Assembly: GCA_022747635.1 (NCBI GenBank)
Contig: JAKTNV010000005.1
Location: 43,569,238 to 43,633,237, forward strand
DNA: 64,000 bases
Source of the DNA: Hetaerina americana
Taxonomy: Eukaryota; Arthropoda; Insecta; Odonata; Calopterygidae
Direction of reading: 5' to 3'
Positions 13,621 to 26,690 of this stretch are shown here, piece by piece (position 1 is the stretch's first letter; the number at the start of each line of letters is the position of its first letter). A program made the position numbers and the translations under genes. The notes below the pieces were generated by a model. It was given only the letters and a program-made list of their open reading frames with translations. It was not told the origin of the DNA and did not search any database.

Positions 13621-16430
13621 GACTGGGCTTTTTCTTAGGGCATTTTTTTAAGCCTAGCGCGTATCTCTAGGTATCTGACAATAATGTTCGTTCGAGAGAA
13701 TTGTGGTAAGGAGCTGGCTTGGGGTTGTTGGGGGGAGGCTTTGAAAATTCGTCGAAGGGAATAGAGGACGCTGATGACTTATTTTTTTAAAGATTGGCTT
13801 GACAAGACCCCCTCAAAGAACGTGACTGCGCCATCTCTAATTCCAGTTTCTTTCGTATCTGCTTGAGCTTTATTTTCAATAAGTTGAACGGACGACGGGG
13901 GTGGCGAAGAAAATGAATTGCTATAGGGTTCACAGATTTGCCTTCAGATGGTAATTTCTTTGTAAGTTCTGTTCTTCGTAGAATACGAGCCTCTCAAGTT
14001 ATCTGAGCTTAATAAAGATATTTTTAAACTCTCTTCATTTTCGTTCTGTTAATCTAACGAGTACTAAGTCTATATCAAATTTTAAAACTTTCAATAATTT
14101 TACAGATAACAGTAATGAATACCTACCAATTGGATATTATTTGCGGCTCTTTTATCTGTGAAAACCTTTTGATAGACTTTTTGTCCCTAGTTCAGACAAA
14201 TGTTGTCACCTTACCCATTCGTTTCGATTTCAAAACGAAGTTGAGAATGATACAACCCAAAACTGTTTGCTGGATGACGATCGCAAATAAACACTTACTA
14301 ATTACTACATAAAATCGGTCACCATCGTACGATTCTGTCACACCGATCAATAGTCCATATTTAAGCAGTTGAAAGTCATCTGCGCTCTTGACTTCTTGTG
14401 ACCGTGTAAAATCATCTTTAGACTGTGATTGCGAGTATTATAAAAGTACGTGCAATAGTCATATTTCGTTCATTTTGACAGATGTAACTACGCGGTGGGG
14501 TTCCTAAAAATGTAGATGCAAGTGATATGCATTCGTGAATTGTCTATCCTGAATGAGTAGAATACTATCTGGTAATAACTGGCTGAGTTGCATGTGAGCC
14601 TACACTTTTTAAAGGGTTTCTTTATTTGTTTTGTTATTAAAGTCATTAAAGTATTTGCCAATAGTATAATATCCGTAACGTTTATAACAGATGTCGCTTG
14701 GATAATGACGGGTCGCTCCCTTACCACGAGCCCTTTCGGTGGATCATGAGTTGTTATATCTAGGTGGAAGTATTGGAGTAGGCGTTGTGTGGCTGATGGC
14801 TTGACACCCCGGCCATACGTCCTTGCGACAAATGGAACCCCTCGAGAGTATAGATGTAGAGAACGTATGTAATTCTTTTAAAAGAATTTTTATTTGTTTT
14901 TTGGTGCCGCCAAAAATGAGGTTTTTTTAGGCGATTGGCTCCCCCTAAATATCAATCGTATACAGGTAATATTTACTTAACAGATTAGTCAGGTGATTAG
15001 TGTTATAATCTGCTAATCCAAAATTTTTTGCTTGAATCACTCATCAGAAGTGAGTAATATGACTGTACCGATTTTTTTCGGCCGCTCATTGCAAAAACAA
15101 TGGAATGAGTATTTGCGGAGCCAAAAAAGCTCTGATGCGTTAAGTATTCTGATGCGTAAGCTCATCAAAATACCCTTCAATTCAGTCTTAAACACGAAAA
15201 TTAAAGAGAACCGATTTTAGCCAAAGTCAGATCTCTCAATTAAATCTGTCTAGTTAGGTCTGTTTCGTCGACCCATCTCCGTGAATCGGATGCTAGAACT
15301 TTTCCCTGTGAAACGATAACAAATATTTACCGTTGTTGATGTTTGGTTCACTGGAGGGTGGTGATTTATGACTTCATTGTCCGTAGGAGTATTTGAACGA
15401 TTCATCGCACTCTCGCTAAGATCAACGCGCCGAGGCAGTGAGATATTGCCGAGGCAACACGCCGTCCGAAGCCTTTATGTGTATAAGAGCGCGCAACGCT
15501 GGGACCTTTCGTTTCCTTTACCGGTGATTATCAGTATGCCGTTTGTCTCGTCAAAAGATTGCCTGTGCTGATTTAAGGGTTTCCGTTATTGGATTTCGGT
15601 TTATCTCTTAAGTATGTGCCTAAACCGTTGTACCATATTTTTTCTCCTAGAGGGAGAAACCAGATAGTTAGGACGCTAGAGTTAAATATTCTACATCTAT
15701 AAGTATACGTACCCGGCAAGCCACCCACGGGACCAGTGGCATGGGGTTTTTAGGCCGGCGTTCACCGGCGTTCAGTAACTATGTAAATGTGAGTTCAAAG
15801 TAATTGGTTCACAACTGGATTCATTTGCCTTAAATTTTTGTTGTTAAACTTTGATTTTTTGTGACAGCAAAATATTTGCCACGTATTCCAGATGAGTTCT
15901 CACCAGACCATAGGAACAATTCATTTTTATATGTCTCACTTTATATTCCTAGAAATCGTCAAAAATGTCTAAGTTGCATCAGAGCGACTACAAAAATCTT
16001 TCTTATGTTCTCTGTCCATGAAGTTTTTGTGAAGGTGACGCAAAAATACTTTAACTGTCTCAATTTTTTTTATTTCGAACTCACATGCCATGTACATGGC
16101 GTTTGGTTTTCCATTTCTTTTCCCCCAAAATGTCATTACTTTACATTTTTAAAATGTTTAATCTTAAGCCTCATTAACCACATGAAATATTCCTTTCAGC
16201 ATAATTGCATGGGTTTTTTAAGAGAATTGATCGTGTCGCACATCTGCCTTTGGATTTCAATAAATATTCTCATAATTATTCTAAGATATACGAAACTACT
16301 CCGTACTTCTGCCTTTTTCCTAAGTTCGGCTACTTATTTTTCGATTTCTCTCAATGTCATTCGCCCATAAGCGAAATTATTACCATTTTGTTATTTGTGT
16401 TCAGTTCTAATATTTCTGGAGATCTTTGAC
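13621..16430. other. No recognisable gene or repeat
   Basis: AT-rich DNA with short chance frames. The longest, 15861-16370 on the plus strand (169 codons), is rich in Phe, Ile, Cys and His and has no motif I recognise. A short direct repeat of CCGGCGTTCA occurs near 15762-15776. I see nothing else to annotate. Confidence 0.4.
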
Positions 16431-17010
16431 TTTGTCCTTCTGGCCATTCGGCTTGAGATTTTTGTTTGTGATTTAACCTTCCCTCCAAGTCAACTGAACT
16501 TGCTTTTCGACGACGCACTCCATCGGAAAATGGAGTCATTTCACTCGAGTGCGGAAACTTAAAACCGGAGTCGACAAATCCGGTGGAAGCATTGTTCCGA
16601 CAACTGGGGTGGCGTGTCATGCCATCCTCAAGTTCCAGACCGTTTTCCGAGCAAAAAAAAAGTGGGACGTTAACCGGGGTCGAACATGTTTGCGTTTCGC
16701 AGCCGCGAGGGCCAAGGACACGGGGTGTGTGTACACGTGGAGTGGCAGAAGGGGCAATGCGGGGGTGGGGGGGGGAGAGCAGTCGAGAGAGATTAAGAGG
16801 AAGGAGGAGGGGAAAGGGATAGGGAGAGAGCTTTCTGAGTAGCGGGTGATGATGCCGCGATCCCCGGGACGAATGAATCATTGAAGTCGGGACCAAAGGT
16901 TGCCAGAGGACGGAGATCTTAATCCGCGAGAGTGACATAAAAGGCTCCGGAAACATAATGCTTTGATGAACCGATATGGGGTGTCCTCAACTTCCCCTGG
17001 TGTGGAGCGA
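16430..17010. promoter_or_regulatory. GC-rich island of unknown role
   Basis: The segment stands out from its AT-rich surroundings by G+C and CpG content, with a purine-rich G-run part near 16750-16820. Open frames occur on both strands (up to 199 codons on the minus strand, 16357-16956), but the translations are low in complexity and match no family I know. It could be a promoter, an untranslated exon or a composition anomaly. Confidence 0.22.
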
Positions 17011-18594
17011 GCGTCAACATTATCGCAGAGCCTCATCTGTTTTACGCGTCATCCAGTCCGTAGAGAATGGGGTCAAAAAGCACACTAATTCCCATTAGCG
17101 GCAGTATGCACACAAAGGGAATGTAAGTATTAGGTCGATAGTAGTGTAAGCCATCACAGTTGGCTAGGTCTGAAGGAGGAATCTTTGGATCCATTTGAAT
17201 TCATTTATTAGCTATTTTAACTCACATTGCCCTATTACTCATTGTTGACAAACGATTCGACACAATTATGCGTAGTAACAAACAATCAATAACATTTAAT
17301 TCAAGGGGATACTACTTGAAATATAGCTAGAAAAACTATTTTATCATTTTCTCATTTAAATCGAAAAAAAATTTTGACATATGGATTTTGTTAGGAATTT
17401 ATTCAAACCAGTGCCATTGAAATATGGACGCCCAAATTTTAGTTAACATAAAAAATTTTGAAAACTTATCTCACTACATACGAATTACATATTCAATTAA
17501 TCAGCTACTAAACTAAGAGCAAGATTATTCAAAAAAACATAAGGAAGTAGGATTACGAACTCGGTAGATAACTATTGGATTCGCTGTTATTTCAGATTCC
17601 TGAAATAAATAAGCTTTCCATTCTAAGGATGTAAATCCATAGGTCAAATAAAAGAAAACTTCAGCTTCATTCATTTCATTTAAATGCAGATATAAAACTT
17701 ACAGATTGATAACTATAAGAAAACCCCGCGCAGCTTCATATGAAGAAGAAATTTAAAGGTCAGACCGATCAAGAATTAAAGTTTTGAACTTTTAAAGATC
17801 CTGCTCTATTTAGATTTCATCACGAAAAAGGACAGAATTTTAATTTGCTATACAAATTATTTTAAATTACTATCATTAATGAAAAAATTTATGCTCTCAA
17901 GTTTTCAGTTTGGTTGGCCACAAAACATTTTACTGAAAATGTACCTGATATTAGACCTTGGTATTAAAGATAAGAAATGGTTTAGAAAACAATTCATTTT
18001 AGTGGCAAAGATTCATATACCCGAGATAACGGAGGACGTAAATATTTTATTCATTAGGTTAAAATAACATAACATAATAGCATACATGTAAGAGGATCAA
18101 AGTCGCTGCTAAAATTATATGAATTTCCTGCAACAGATTTTTAATAACTTTAAAGAAAAATGATATTAAATGCCATGCGTTGATAAAAATTCCGCAAAGT
18201 TACTACCGAGTTCTCTTTAATAATGTTTCCAAGTGTGCGGATTATGTTTCCAGATTTATTAGATTCCATTTTACCAATAACAAATATTTTTTCACTTATC
18301 ATCGACGATTTCATTATTTTTCCTACGCGAATTTGCCGCAAAGTAAAATGACTATCAAAATGTGATCATTTTTCTAATTCCGCCCATGAGTTTTATTCTT
18401 AGGCCGACTATCCAGTGTCAAATCCCCAAAAGCCACGACAAATATTAAATATTCCGTTATTAAAACTGATAAACACCAATTTATTTTTATTTATCAAAAT
18501 ATAAAACAAACTAGATATCAGCTTCAGGATTTATTATATTATTAGGTAATCTACCGGTTAAGGTAGGTTTTGGATGGACGTAATTACTAATTAA

Positions 18595-19526
18595 ATAATT
18601 TGTGGCCCCTAACAAAACACAACATCCTACTCTACATCAGGTCCCTCTTCAGCTCTGAGTACTTTCTTCCTCCCTTCATCCCGTCCAACATCCCTATCCT
18701 GTTCCTTCCCTTTCCTCGTTTGCCTAACATTCTCCCCTCAATTACAGTCTTCAACATCCCGCTGCCGGTAAATAACCCCTTCAGCCACTTTTCCTGCCTC
18801 CATAGGATTGCTCCCAAAAAAACCCCTCTTTTCGCCAACCATACCAAGTACTTCCTCGTTTGTTTTCTTCTCTGTCCATTTCACGTTCTCCATTCTTCCC
18901 CACACCCACATTTCAAAAACCTCCAGTCTACGTTTATCCTGTATGTAGCCTTTACCTTTTTCGGAATAGGAACTAAAACTGATTTGAAAAAGTCTTCCGG
19001 CCAGATTCCTTCCTCATAAATACTACGGATCAGCCCATATAGCCTCTTACTCCCACATTTTCCGAAGCCTTTTAAAAGTTCCACGGGAATGTTATCCACC
19101 CCCACGGCCTTATTTAGTTTCGTCTCCCTTAATGCCCTTTCTATCTCATTGTCTAATATGCCTGGACCTAAGCTATCTTCCTCTATGTCATGTTCCTTTT
19201 CTATGTCTAACTTTGTGGGTCTAAGCTCTTTACTATACAGTTCTTCTATATATTCCTTCCATCTCTCTTGGATCTTCCCTGTGTCAACTATTACCTTACC
19301 CGCCTTATCTCTAACTGCTATCGTTGATCTCCCTTTCTTACTTCCCGATAAAGATTTAACTTTGCTGTACAGCGCACCGATTTCACCCTTCCTCTGCATA
19401 CTTTCCATATCCTCACACTGCGTCTTCAAACATGCTTCTTTTGCTTTATTTGTTGCCCGCCTCAATTTATTGTTTAATTCTTTGTACTTCATTTTGCCTA
19501 ATTCTGTATTTACATTCTTCAGCTTT
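18595..19526 (-). mobile_element. RTE-like LINE relic, internally deleted, minus strand
   Basis: The minus-strand frame 19492-18881 encodes a non-LTR reverse transcriptase segment. A Lys-rich N-terminal linker is followed by KAVGVDNIPVELLKG and then WPEDFFKSVLVPIPKK, the well-known first RT blocks of endonuclease-RT LINEs. After PIPKK the frame jumps to material that belongs near the C-terminus (a RLEVFEMWVWRRME-type block, seen here one frame off). Further on, 18847-18632 encodes the terminal GMLKTVIEG, RNRIGMLDG and YSELKR blocks. The catalytic centre of RT is therefore missing, by deletion near 18930. The 3' part matches the plus-strand copy at 23.8-24.4 kb. RTE-type is my best guess for the clade; the element is dead. 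Confidence 0.8.
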
Positions 19527-19567
19527 AAAAGTCGTGATCCCCTGCCTTGCAGGGGATCACGACTTTT
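19527..19567. repeat. Perfect 19-bp inverted repeat with 3-nt loop
   Basis: Arms 19527-19545 (AAAAGTCGTGATCCCCTGC) and 19549-19567 are exact reverse complements separated by CTT. The repeat abuts the 5' (broken) end of the minus-strand LINE relic. It resembles a bacterial terminator in shape, but the context is eukaryotic. A snap-back or repair event at the LINE junction is a plausible origin; this is inference. Confidence 0.95.
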
Positions 19568-21300
19568 TGAGTTCGCTGATTAGGACCTTCCGCATATTCA
19601 TCAAAAAATTAAATTTCATGTGTCAACACGCACTTTCTAAAAATAAGGAAAGAACACACGTACTCCTACCAGTGTCGAAAAGGCTTTTGACATGTAAGTG
19701 GATGCAAAAAATTATTGCATGCCCTTGCTAACCAGCCGATACCCTTTATCCCTGAGAACGCAGTGTATAGTAAGGAGGTAAAGCGGTAGTATTTGCTCTA
19801 GGTTTTACAAAATATTGAGCGAAGTATGCAGTTTTCATCTCTCCTGACCATCCTCTAATCCTTTCAGAACCCCAAGCCTTACCTTCTCTCCTTTCGCTTT
19901 GTTGTAAATGCAGATTCTTTTGAAAAGTAGACACATATGAGGTTCAATTTCCATAAAGAGAGATTAACGGAACTGTAATGCAAAAAATAGTATTCCATGA
20001 AAGGCAAGATTAAGGTGGTAAAATTAACGCCAACGATGCAATAGTTCAACATTATATTTCTCTTACCCTGGTATTGTGTTTTATTTTAGTAATATTAAAA
20101 AGTAAAATAAAATAATTTCTTATACGCTTCAGCTCTGGTTATCTGAACCAAGCCTTTAATTGCTTGGTGATCTATTCTTCTTCAACATTTGATTCTTACA
20201 CCGTAAAACCTTTTGAAAAAAAATACGATTTCCAACGATTTTTATTTTATTTTTCAAACAAAGGTTTAACAGAATAAATAATCATTGCAAATTCTCAATT
20301 AATTTTCAGCGATTAATATAATTTTAAAACTGTAAGAGCGTTTATCGTAGTACTACAATGTCTCACCATTGATTCTTATGGTAAAACTAAAAAGAAGTTC
20401 TACCGGCAAATCCTATCATCAAACTCCAAAGATAACACGCCTCAAAAAATTACCAAATTGGCTACGTTGTCAATGGTCATTTTAGCTAATAGCATTGTCG
20501 CGCTTGAAACGGGGACACTGGGAATTGCGGAAGGTAGGGGGCAACAAAGCTGTAGAATGCAGTTTCTTCTCTAGAGGAGAGGATCAATCTTCGTAAAATC
20601 TCAGGACAGCTGACCGATGATAGTATATGTATCTATTGAGAAGATAAGGTCAGCTTCTTTAAGGATATAAATGCTATCACTACCCTATGTGATTGCTCTA
20701 GGATGATCGGTGTAGCTGGAGGCAAAGATGGAGTGGTGGGGCTTTTGCCTTGCCAAAGAGAGGGCTCAGGGTCCGAACTTGCGAAAACATTCATTAGAAA
20801 AATACAATGGCATTTCATGAGCTAGCTAGTGACTGAATTTTCTAATAGCATACACATTGCAGGAATACAACCAAACTGTTTTTCCCCTTTATTCATATCC
20901 TATTTTTCCTAATCATTTTGATAGCTTAATGCTACTCCTTTCCTTTTTTCCATCTTCCTTCAATTCATTTTTGAGAGAACATTTTTTCTTCCCATGCCTT
21001 ATCAAGCCCACTTCTTCTGTCGGTTCATCTTTCTCTTCAAATCTTGTCTTAACATACATCCACGTCTTAAAATCACCAACTCCATGCTACTCGTTCTGGT
21101 TAGGCTCATATTATCTTGCTCTTTGCTCCAAAAGAACGTCATGAATAAAGTTTATTTGGCTGAAAAAGTCTCAGCTATCAGATCTCTCATTTATTTATGC
21201 GTTTGCTGATAACGAAAGTCGAGAGCATTCAACCTCCCTTCTTCCTTCTCTGATACCTAAGTTGTTCTTCGTATTTTCTAGATCAATGATCTATTTTAAA
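19568..21300. other. No recognisable gene
   Basis: AT-rich DNA with only short chance frames. I find no transposon termini, RNA gene or conserved motif. Confidence 0.4.
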
Positions 21301-21305
21301 GTATT

Positions 21306-21682
<377 letters not shown>

Positions 21683-21689
21683 TTTGCTG

Positions 21690-23640
21690 TGGAACTACCA
21701 CATTAATTCTTAAATTTGCTCAGTTATTACTTGGGTAATTGACTACATAATGCTTGATCTAAACTAAATTAACTTTCATGCTCGATTAGATTAATTGGTT
21801 TAATGTAGAAAAATGACGATAGGGAATTAAAATGTATACCTAAATTAATCGATCAACATAATGATGTGTGAAATAAAGAATTTTAAATGTTGATAATCAA
21901 CACGCAATAAAAACTCAGAAAAATCGGTCCTTTTCGCTCCACCATAAAAAGCATGTGAAAATTTACTGCCGACATCATACCAGCCGTTAACAATCTTAGG
22001 CTCAGTTTAAAATATAGTATGGGGCAGGATAACAGTACAAATTAAAGGCGATTGAATGTCTATACCGATTGCGATAAGTATTTTTCTTCACATTGCTGTA
22101 TTTAACCACTTTCTTTCGTTTGATGGCTATCAATTGATTACCCCAATTTCACAATTCCTCTTCCACCTTACTTCGTGCAACCTTTCCAAAACCCCTCTCC
22201 CACACACCCTACAAATCCCTCCGCCAAACACTCCCCGGTCTCCATCCATCCATCCCCACATCAGTGGTCGGAAGGTCCCCCGGGCGATGCGTCTACTTCA
22301 GGCACCCGTCGTATCGCCCACTATCGGTTTCTTCTTCCCAGGCCTGTTTTTTTATGTTAATTTTGAAAGGGTTTTTTCTCTCTGCGCCTTCCTTAACTTT
22401 TCCCCGACTATTTCATCCCACCTTGTCAATCTTAATATTCTTCTGCAAAGTGTTTCGTCTTCTAAATGATATTTCGTATATAACTAGTAACGTCAGATTA
22501 ACCTGAGGATGAGGATTCTCAATATATTCCTCATTCTATTTGTTTTCCTATTGTGCTTTATTTGAGTATTTTACCAATTTCATCCCATCACCTTTTACTT
22601 ATCTAATATTGAAGATTATTATATTATTTAAATCATGAGCATCCTAATGAATATAATCCTCGCCTAAAATGCTACACACAATCATAGTAAAATTCCTCTC
22701 ATGTTTGGGAATCCATCATATCTTTAGTTCTGAAAAGGCATTGTTAAATGAATTGAGGTATGCTGGAAGATTGGGTATGGGCGTTAAGCGTACAGCCAAA
22801 TAAAATATGGCATAACTCTATGTAATGATTTGGTTAGTACATACAAAGATTGAAATAAACTATTTACGTTTCACTTATTAACCTGTGTATGACCCTTAGC
22901 TGGATAAAATAGAGGCACGATCCTTATCTTTTTGCATTTTATAAGGTAACTATATCTATAATTACAGATTTCTTGTTATTCATTGAATAGTTTTTTATCA
23001 GTGGAGCCGGAGATTTAGCAAATATTTTGTGTTGAAAACCGTTTGACAAGAGAAGTCAGTAAATTTGATGACCAAAACAGCATCCTAAATAAACTACTTG
23101 GAATTTGGCCGTCATGAAAGGGCAAGAAAGCACTTAGTGAATTCCATTATGAAATATTGGCATGGCTCTGGTTTCCAAAATGTGGGCCATCCCCCGTTGC
23201 CAAAGACTTATTGGTGCCAGAGTATACAAGGAACAGCACGGCTGATCCTAAGCAATGACGGCCTCCCAAGACGCTCCTTCTCACTTGGGCCTGCCACTCA
23301 CGTTATCCAATGCGTACTCGGGATAATGGATGGCGAGATGAGCGGATGAAATATCCTTCCCTAACAATTCCCATATTAAATTGTTATCATTGAAATGACA
23401 TTAATATTTTTTCTACAAAATGGAATTTTATTTGGCAGGAAAATATACCCTAAATAATGAATATTAAATTCACATACAATATTCTGAATTTTTTTACGTT
23501 ATTCTGTAAAGATAGTGAAATAAAACAGATGGTAAATTTTTCCTTCGATCATTCTATTCCCCAAAACCATTCATTAATTTGCTAATTGATTTCTCATATT
23601 CTTATATACTATGTATAAATAGGAAAGATAAAAACTTGGG
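21690..23640. other. No recognisable gene
   Basis: Mostly AT-rich. A C-rich stretch lies at about 22170-22260, and a short GC-richer patch at 23098-23349 carries an 83-codon open frame with no family I recognise. Nothing firm to annotate. Confidence 0.4.
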
Positions 23641-23700
23641 CAAAAAGGGAAAATATGTATGTATATACACCATCTATATATTCATGTATATGTGTATGTG

Positions 23701-23704
23701 TATA

Positions 23705-23761
<57 letters not shown>
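23701..23761. repeat. (TA)n microsatellite
   Basis: About 25 pure TA units (23711-23760), preceded by an impure TATG/TGTA region from about 23650. It lies immediately upstream of the plus-strand LINE relic. Confidence 0.95.
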
Positions 23762-23767
<6 letters not shown>

Positions 23768-23804
23768 GATTGAATTGGTAATTTAGTATATTATCTATAG
23801 ATAC

Positions 23805-24400
23805 GGGATGAGAATCAAAATTAATAAAACAAAGGTTACGTATCTCGGAAGTATTATGGACTAACATGGTCAAAGTACTTGGGACGTAAGGAGAAGAATA
23901 GCGCTAGGCAAAGAGGCTTTCACAAGGAGGAGGGAGTTGATGACAGGGTCGTTGAGTAAGGATGTTAAGAAAAGACTCGTAAAAACTTTGATATGGAGCG
24001 TAGTTATATGCGGCGTGGAAACGTGGTCATTAGAGAGGTGGAGGATAGATTGGAGGCTTTTTAAATGTGGGTGTGGAGAAGAATAGAGAAGGTGAAATGG
24101 ACCAAAAGGGAAAAAATGAGGAAGTACTAGGTATGGTGGGTGAAGAGAGGGATTTGTAGGGTGAAATCATAAGAAGCCAGCAAAAATGGATGAAGTGCGG
24201 GTCAGCAGTGGGATGTTAAAGACTGCAATAGAGGGGAGAAAGTTAGGCAAACGAGTAAAGGGAAGGAACAGTATAGGGATGTTCGAAGGGATGAAGGGAG
24301 GAAGGATATACACAGAAAACATAGGGGCTTGATCCAGAGTAGGTAGCTGGATTGTGTTTTATTATGGGTTAAGCACACGCACTCGGTAGGAAATTCTTAG
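23805..24400 (+). mobile_element. RTE-like LINE relic, 5'-truncated, plus strand
   Basis: Conceptual translation with frameshifts gives the C-terminal part of an endonuclease-RT LINE: KTKVTYLGSIM, RRRIALGKEAFTRRREL, SLSKDVKKRLVKTLIWSVV, then a CGVETWSL block, EKVKWTKREKNEEVLGMVG, and a terminal GMLKTAIEG / NSIGMFEGMKGG block near 24215-24300. Stops and frame changes make it a pseudogene. The 3' end shares sequence with the minus-strand copy at 18.6 kb (the GTGTTTT.TTA stretch after the last coding block). It is a typical 5'-truncated insertion of the same family. Confidence 0.8.
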
Positions 24401-26344
24401 ATAAGTGAGGGTGAAGGAAAGCTGAGAAAGATGGAAAATTAAGTCATAAATCTACAGGTTATGCCTATTTTATATACAATGATGACCCGCAAGAGAGTTT
24501 CTATTGATTGAGGTTGATTGTTGGTGTATGTTAAAGTTTCCTAGAAGGGCGAGACCAAAGACAACGACGCTTCTCGATCAGCATTGTCATTGTCCGTGAC
24601 TTTGTGAAAGCAAATTGTTTTGGGGACTGATACCTTTCGGTGCTACTATTCGTACTCTTTACTCTTTTATTATTTAGGCAAAATATGCGTCATATTTAAG
24701 AGGCTGTAGGGCTGCAGACCGGTAGGATAAGTTTTTTCACCAGGTGTCGACTCTGGACACCTTTTAGCTTCAGCTAGGCTGTGTGATTTTTCCGGTACCA
24801 AATTTTCCTTGGAACCCATAGGGGAAAAAGGGAAATGGGTTGTATCTCATATACTGATATCTGATTTTCAATCGCTATTGGGCTTAGATTTAGGTGACTT
24901 CTACTGTCACATATCAAATCAACTTTGGGATTATTTACTGAGATACTTAACCCACATCTGTCCTTATATGTAAGATTCTAATAAATACCGTGGTTTGACG
25001 CGGAAACTCAAGTATCCAATATACTATAGACTTAGTCACGCCTTTTGAATTAATTTTTGGAAACTGTAACTTGGTATTTTTGCTCTATTTTGTCCTTTAT
25101 ATTTTCTTCGTCGCATTTAATCCCTTCATTTCTTCATACAACAGTTTTAAAAGATTTTGGCACGTGGATTTTTTTTATATATTTTTAATTATCACAATCT
25201 CCGTTGAGGCAATAATTCTTTGTATTCAAATTTTGGCCAAACTTATGCAAAATAACGGCCCTCAACTTTCTTGTTACGCTTTTGTAGGATCATTATCATA
25301 TGCATAACATCGGTCGAATGTGCCTGCTTATTTTAATTAATTATTTTCTTTTGAAAAGTCGAAATAAAATAATTCCAAGATACTTTTTAAGAGTTTCTCA
25401 ACGCAGCACTCTTTGTTATTCTTTTATGAACTAATTATTTTAATTTTGTTAATATTATTTGTATCTGCATTATTTGCGCAATTCGAATAATATGAAAAGT
25501 ATTTATGGAAATTCACCCTTTGCTGGCTTGATACTTTCCCTAAGTTATTTTTTAATATACAAGAATAACAGTCTTTCTGCTCAGCTGTAAACCTTACGAA
25601 GTTAATGTGCGTGATAGATGCTACTTCACCTCCCCTTTAAATTCTATCTATGAATTTAAAATATGACAAACTGGAGAACAATAGAATATGACATGCTCCA
25701 AGAGCTCTCTCTTTCTCCTGCACTCAGCTGCTGAACTTGAACTTCAGAGTGACAGTTGTTCAGTAGGTTTTAATGCAATTACTCCAAACCAAAAGACCAT
25801 GGTAGACATATTCTCCTGGCATCTTCTCTCAACTTGTACTCAATTATTACCTGGAAAACAAGCAGACTAACTACCTATCCCTTGTATGTAGGTGGGTCAT
25901 CAAGAGATGGAGAAAGGAGGGTGGGGATTTTGTGGGAAAGCATTTTCGTGGACATAAGCGATGAATTTTTGATTGGGTGTGGGTGTACTTCGAATGCTTC
26001 ATGGAGGTCCAATATTAGTACTTCGCCTGCGATTCAGAAGATATCTTAGCTGTTTGACGAAAAATGTGTATTTTTCATCGTTTTACCACTCCCCATTCTC
26101 GCTTGCCCCTACGGCTAGATGGATTTCTTGGGGTTGACAATCGTCCCTCTCCGGTAAATTACCTTAAACTCGGATATTATCATCATTATTTTTACACGGG
26201 GCAATATCTATGGAGGGTCAGCCATAAGCAGTCCTTCTCTAGTTTGTGAAAACCGGTAGTGTGAGTGAGCACATAAGATGACACGCTGGCCATTTGGCAG
26301 ACTATGTCGTGGGATGAATGCGGTACATGCATTGAGTATTGAAA
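24401..26344. other. No recognisable gene
   Basis: AT-rich DNA. A short inverted repeat around 24744-24762 (GGTGTCGACTCTGGACACC) is present. No coding or RNA gene is supported. Confidence 0.35.
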
Positions 26345-26346
26345 TA

Positions 26347-26688
26347 CGAGGGTGGTCTGAAAAGTTTCCGACCTAACAAAGATATAAGTTAATTCACTGT
26401 GGTTATTAAAATATTGTTTCTATGTGATGTGGACGGTATTTCGTATGTGATGAGGAAGTTTGTTTGCATGTGATGTGGAAAGGCCATTTTATGTGAGAAT
26501 ATTTTGTCTCTTATCTTTTATAGTGCGTATATGTATTTAATTTTCGTTGTAAAAGTTATCTTTGATCAAACTTGAACGTTGGCACCAGGAAAATCACCTA
26601 ATTGCAACGTAGTTCTAAAATAAATAAATAAATAAACGACATTTTTTCTGAAATTTTCTACGGTTGGAAACTTTTCAGACCACCCTCG
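26347..26688. mobile_element. Mariner-type MITE, 342 bp, with TIRs and TA duplication
   Basis: The ends are inverted repeats of about 27 bp: the left begins CGAGGGTGGTCTGAAAAGTT at 26347, and the right is its complement ending at 26688, with about one mismatch over the first 24 bases. Both ends are flanked by TA (26345-26346 and 26689-26690), the mariner/Tc1 target duplication. The interior is AT-rich, non-coding, and contains direct ATGTGATGTGGA-type repeats. It is a non-autonomous element that would need a mariner transposase acting in trans. Confidence 0.9.
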
Positions 26689-26690
26689 TA

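Noticed and set aside
14872..14887. Palindrome ATTCTTTTAAAAGAAT
   Set aside because: Short AT palindromes are frequent by chance in this AT-rich background.
15861..16370. Plus-strand 169-codon Phe/Ile/Cys-rich frame, superficially like a membrane protein
   Set aside because: Composition fits chance translation of AT-rich DNA; no receptor motif, no exon partners, no conserved pattern.
16357..16956. Minus-strand 199-codon open frame
   Set aside because: No recognisable domain, low-complexity Pro/Ser/Leu runs, and overlapping plus-strand frames in the same GC-rich patch.
19527..19568. Rho-independent terminator shape (GC hairpin followed by T residues)
   Set aside because: The surroundings are eukaryotic, with introns, LINEs and microsatellites, so a bacterial terminator is not meaningful here.
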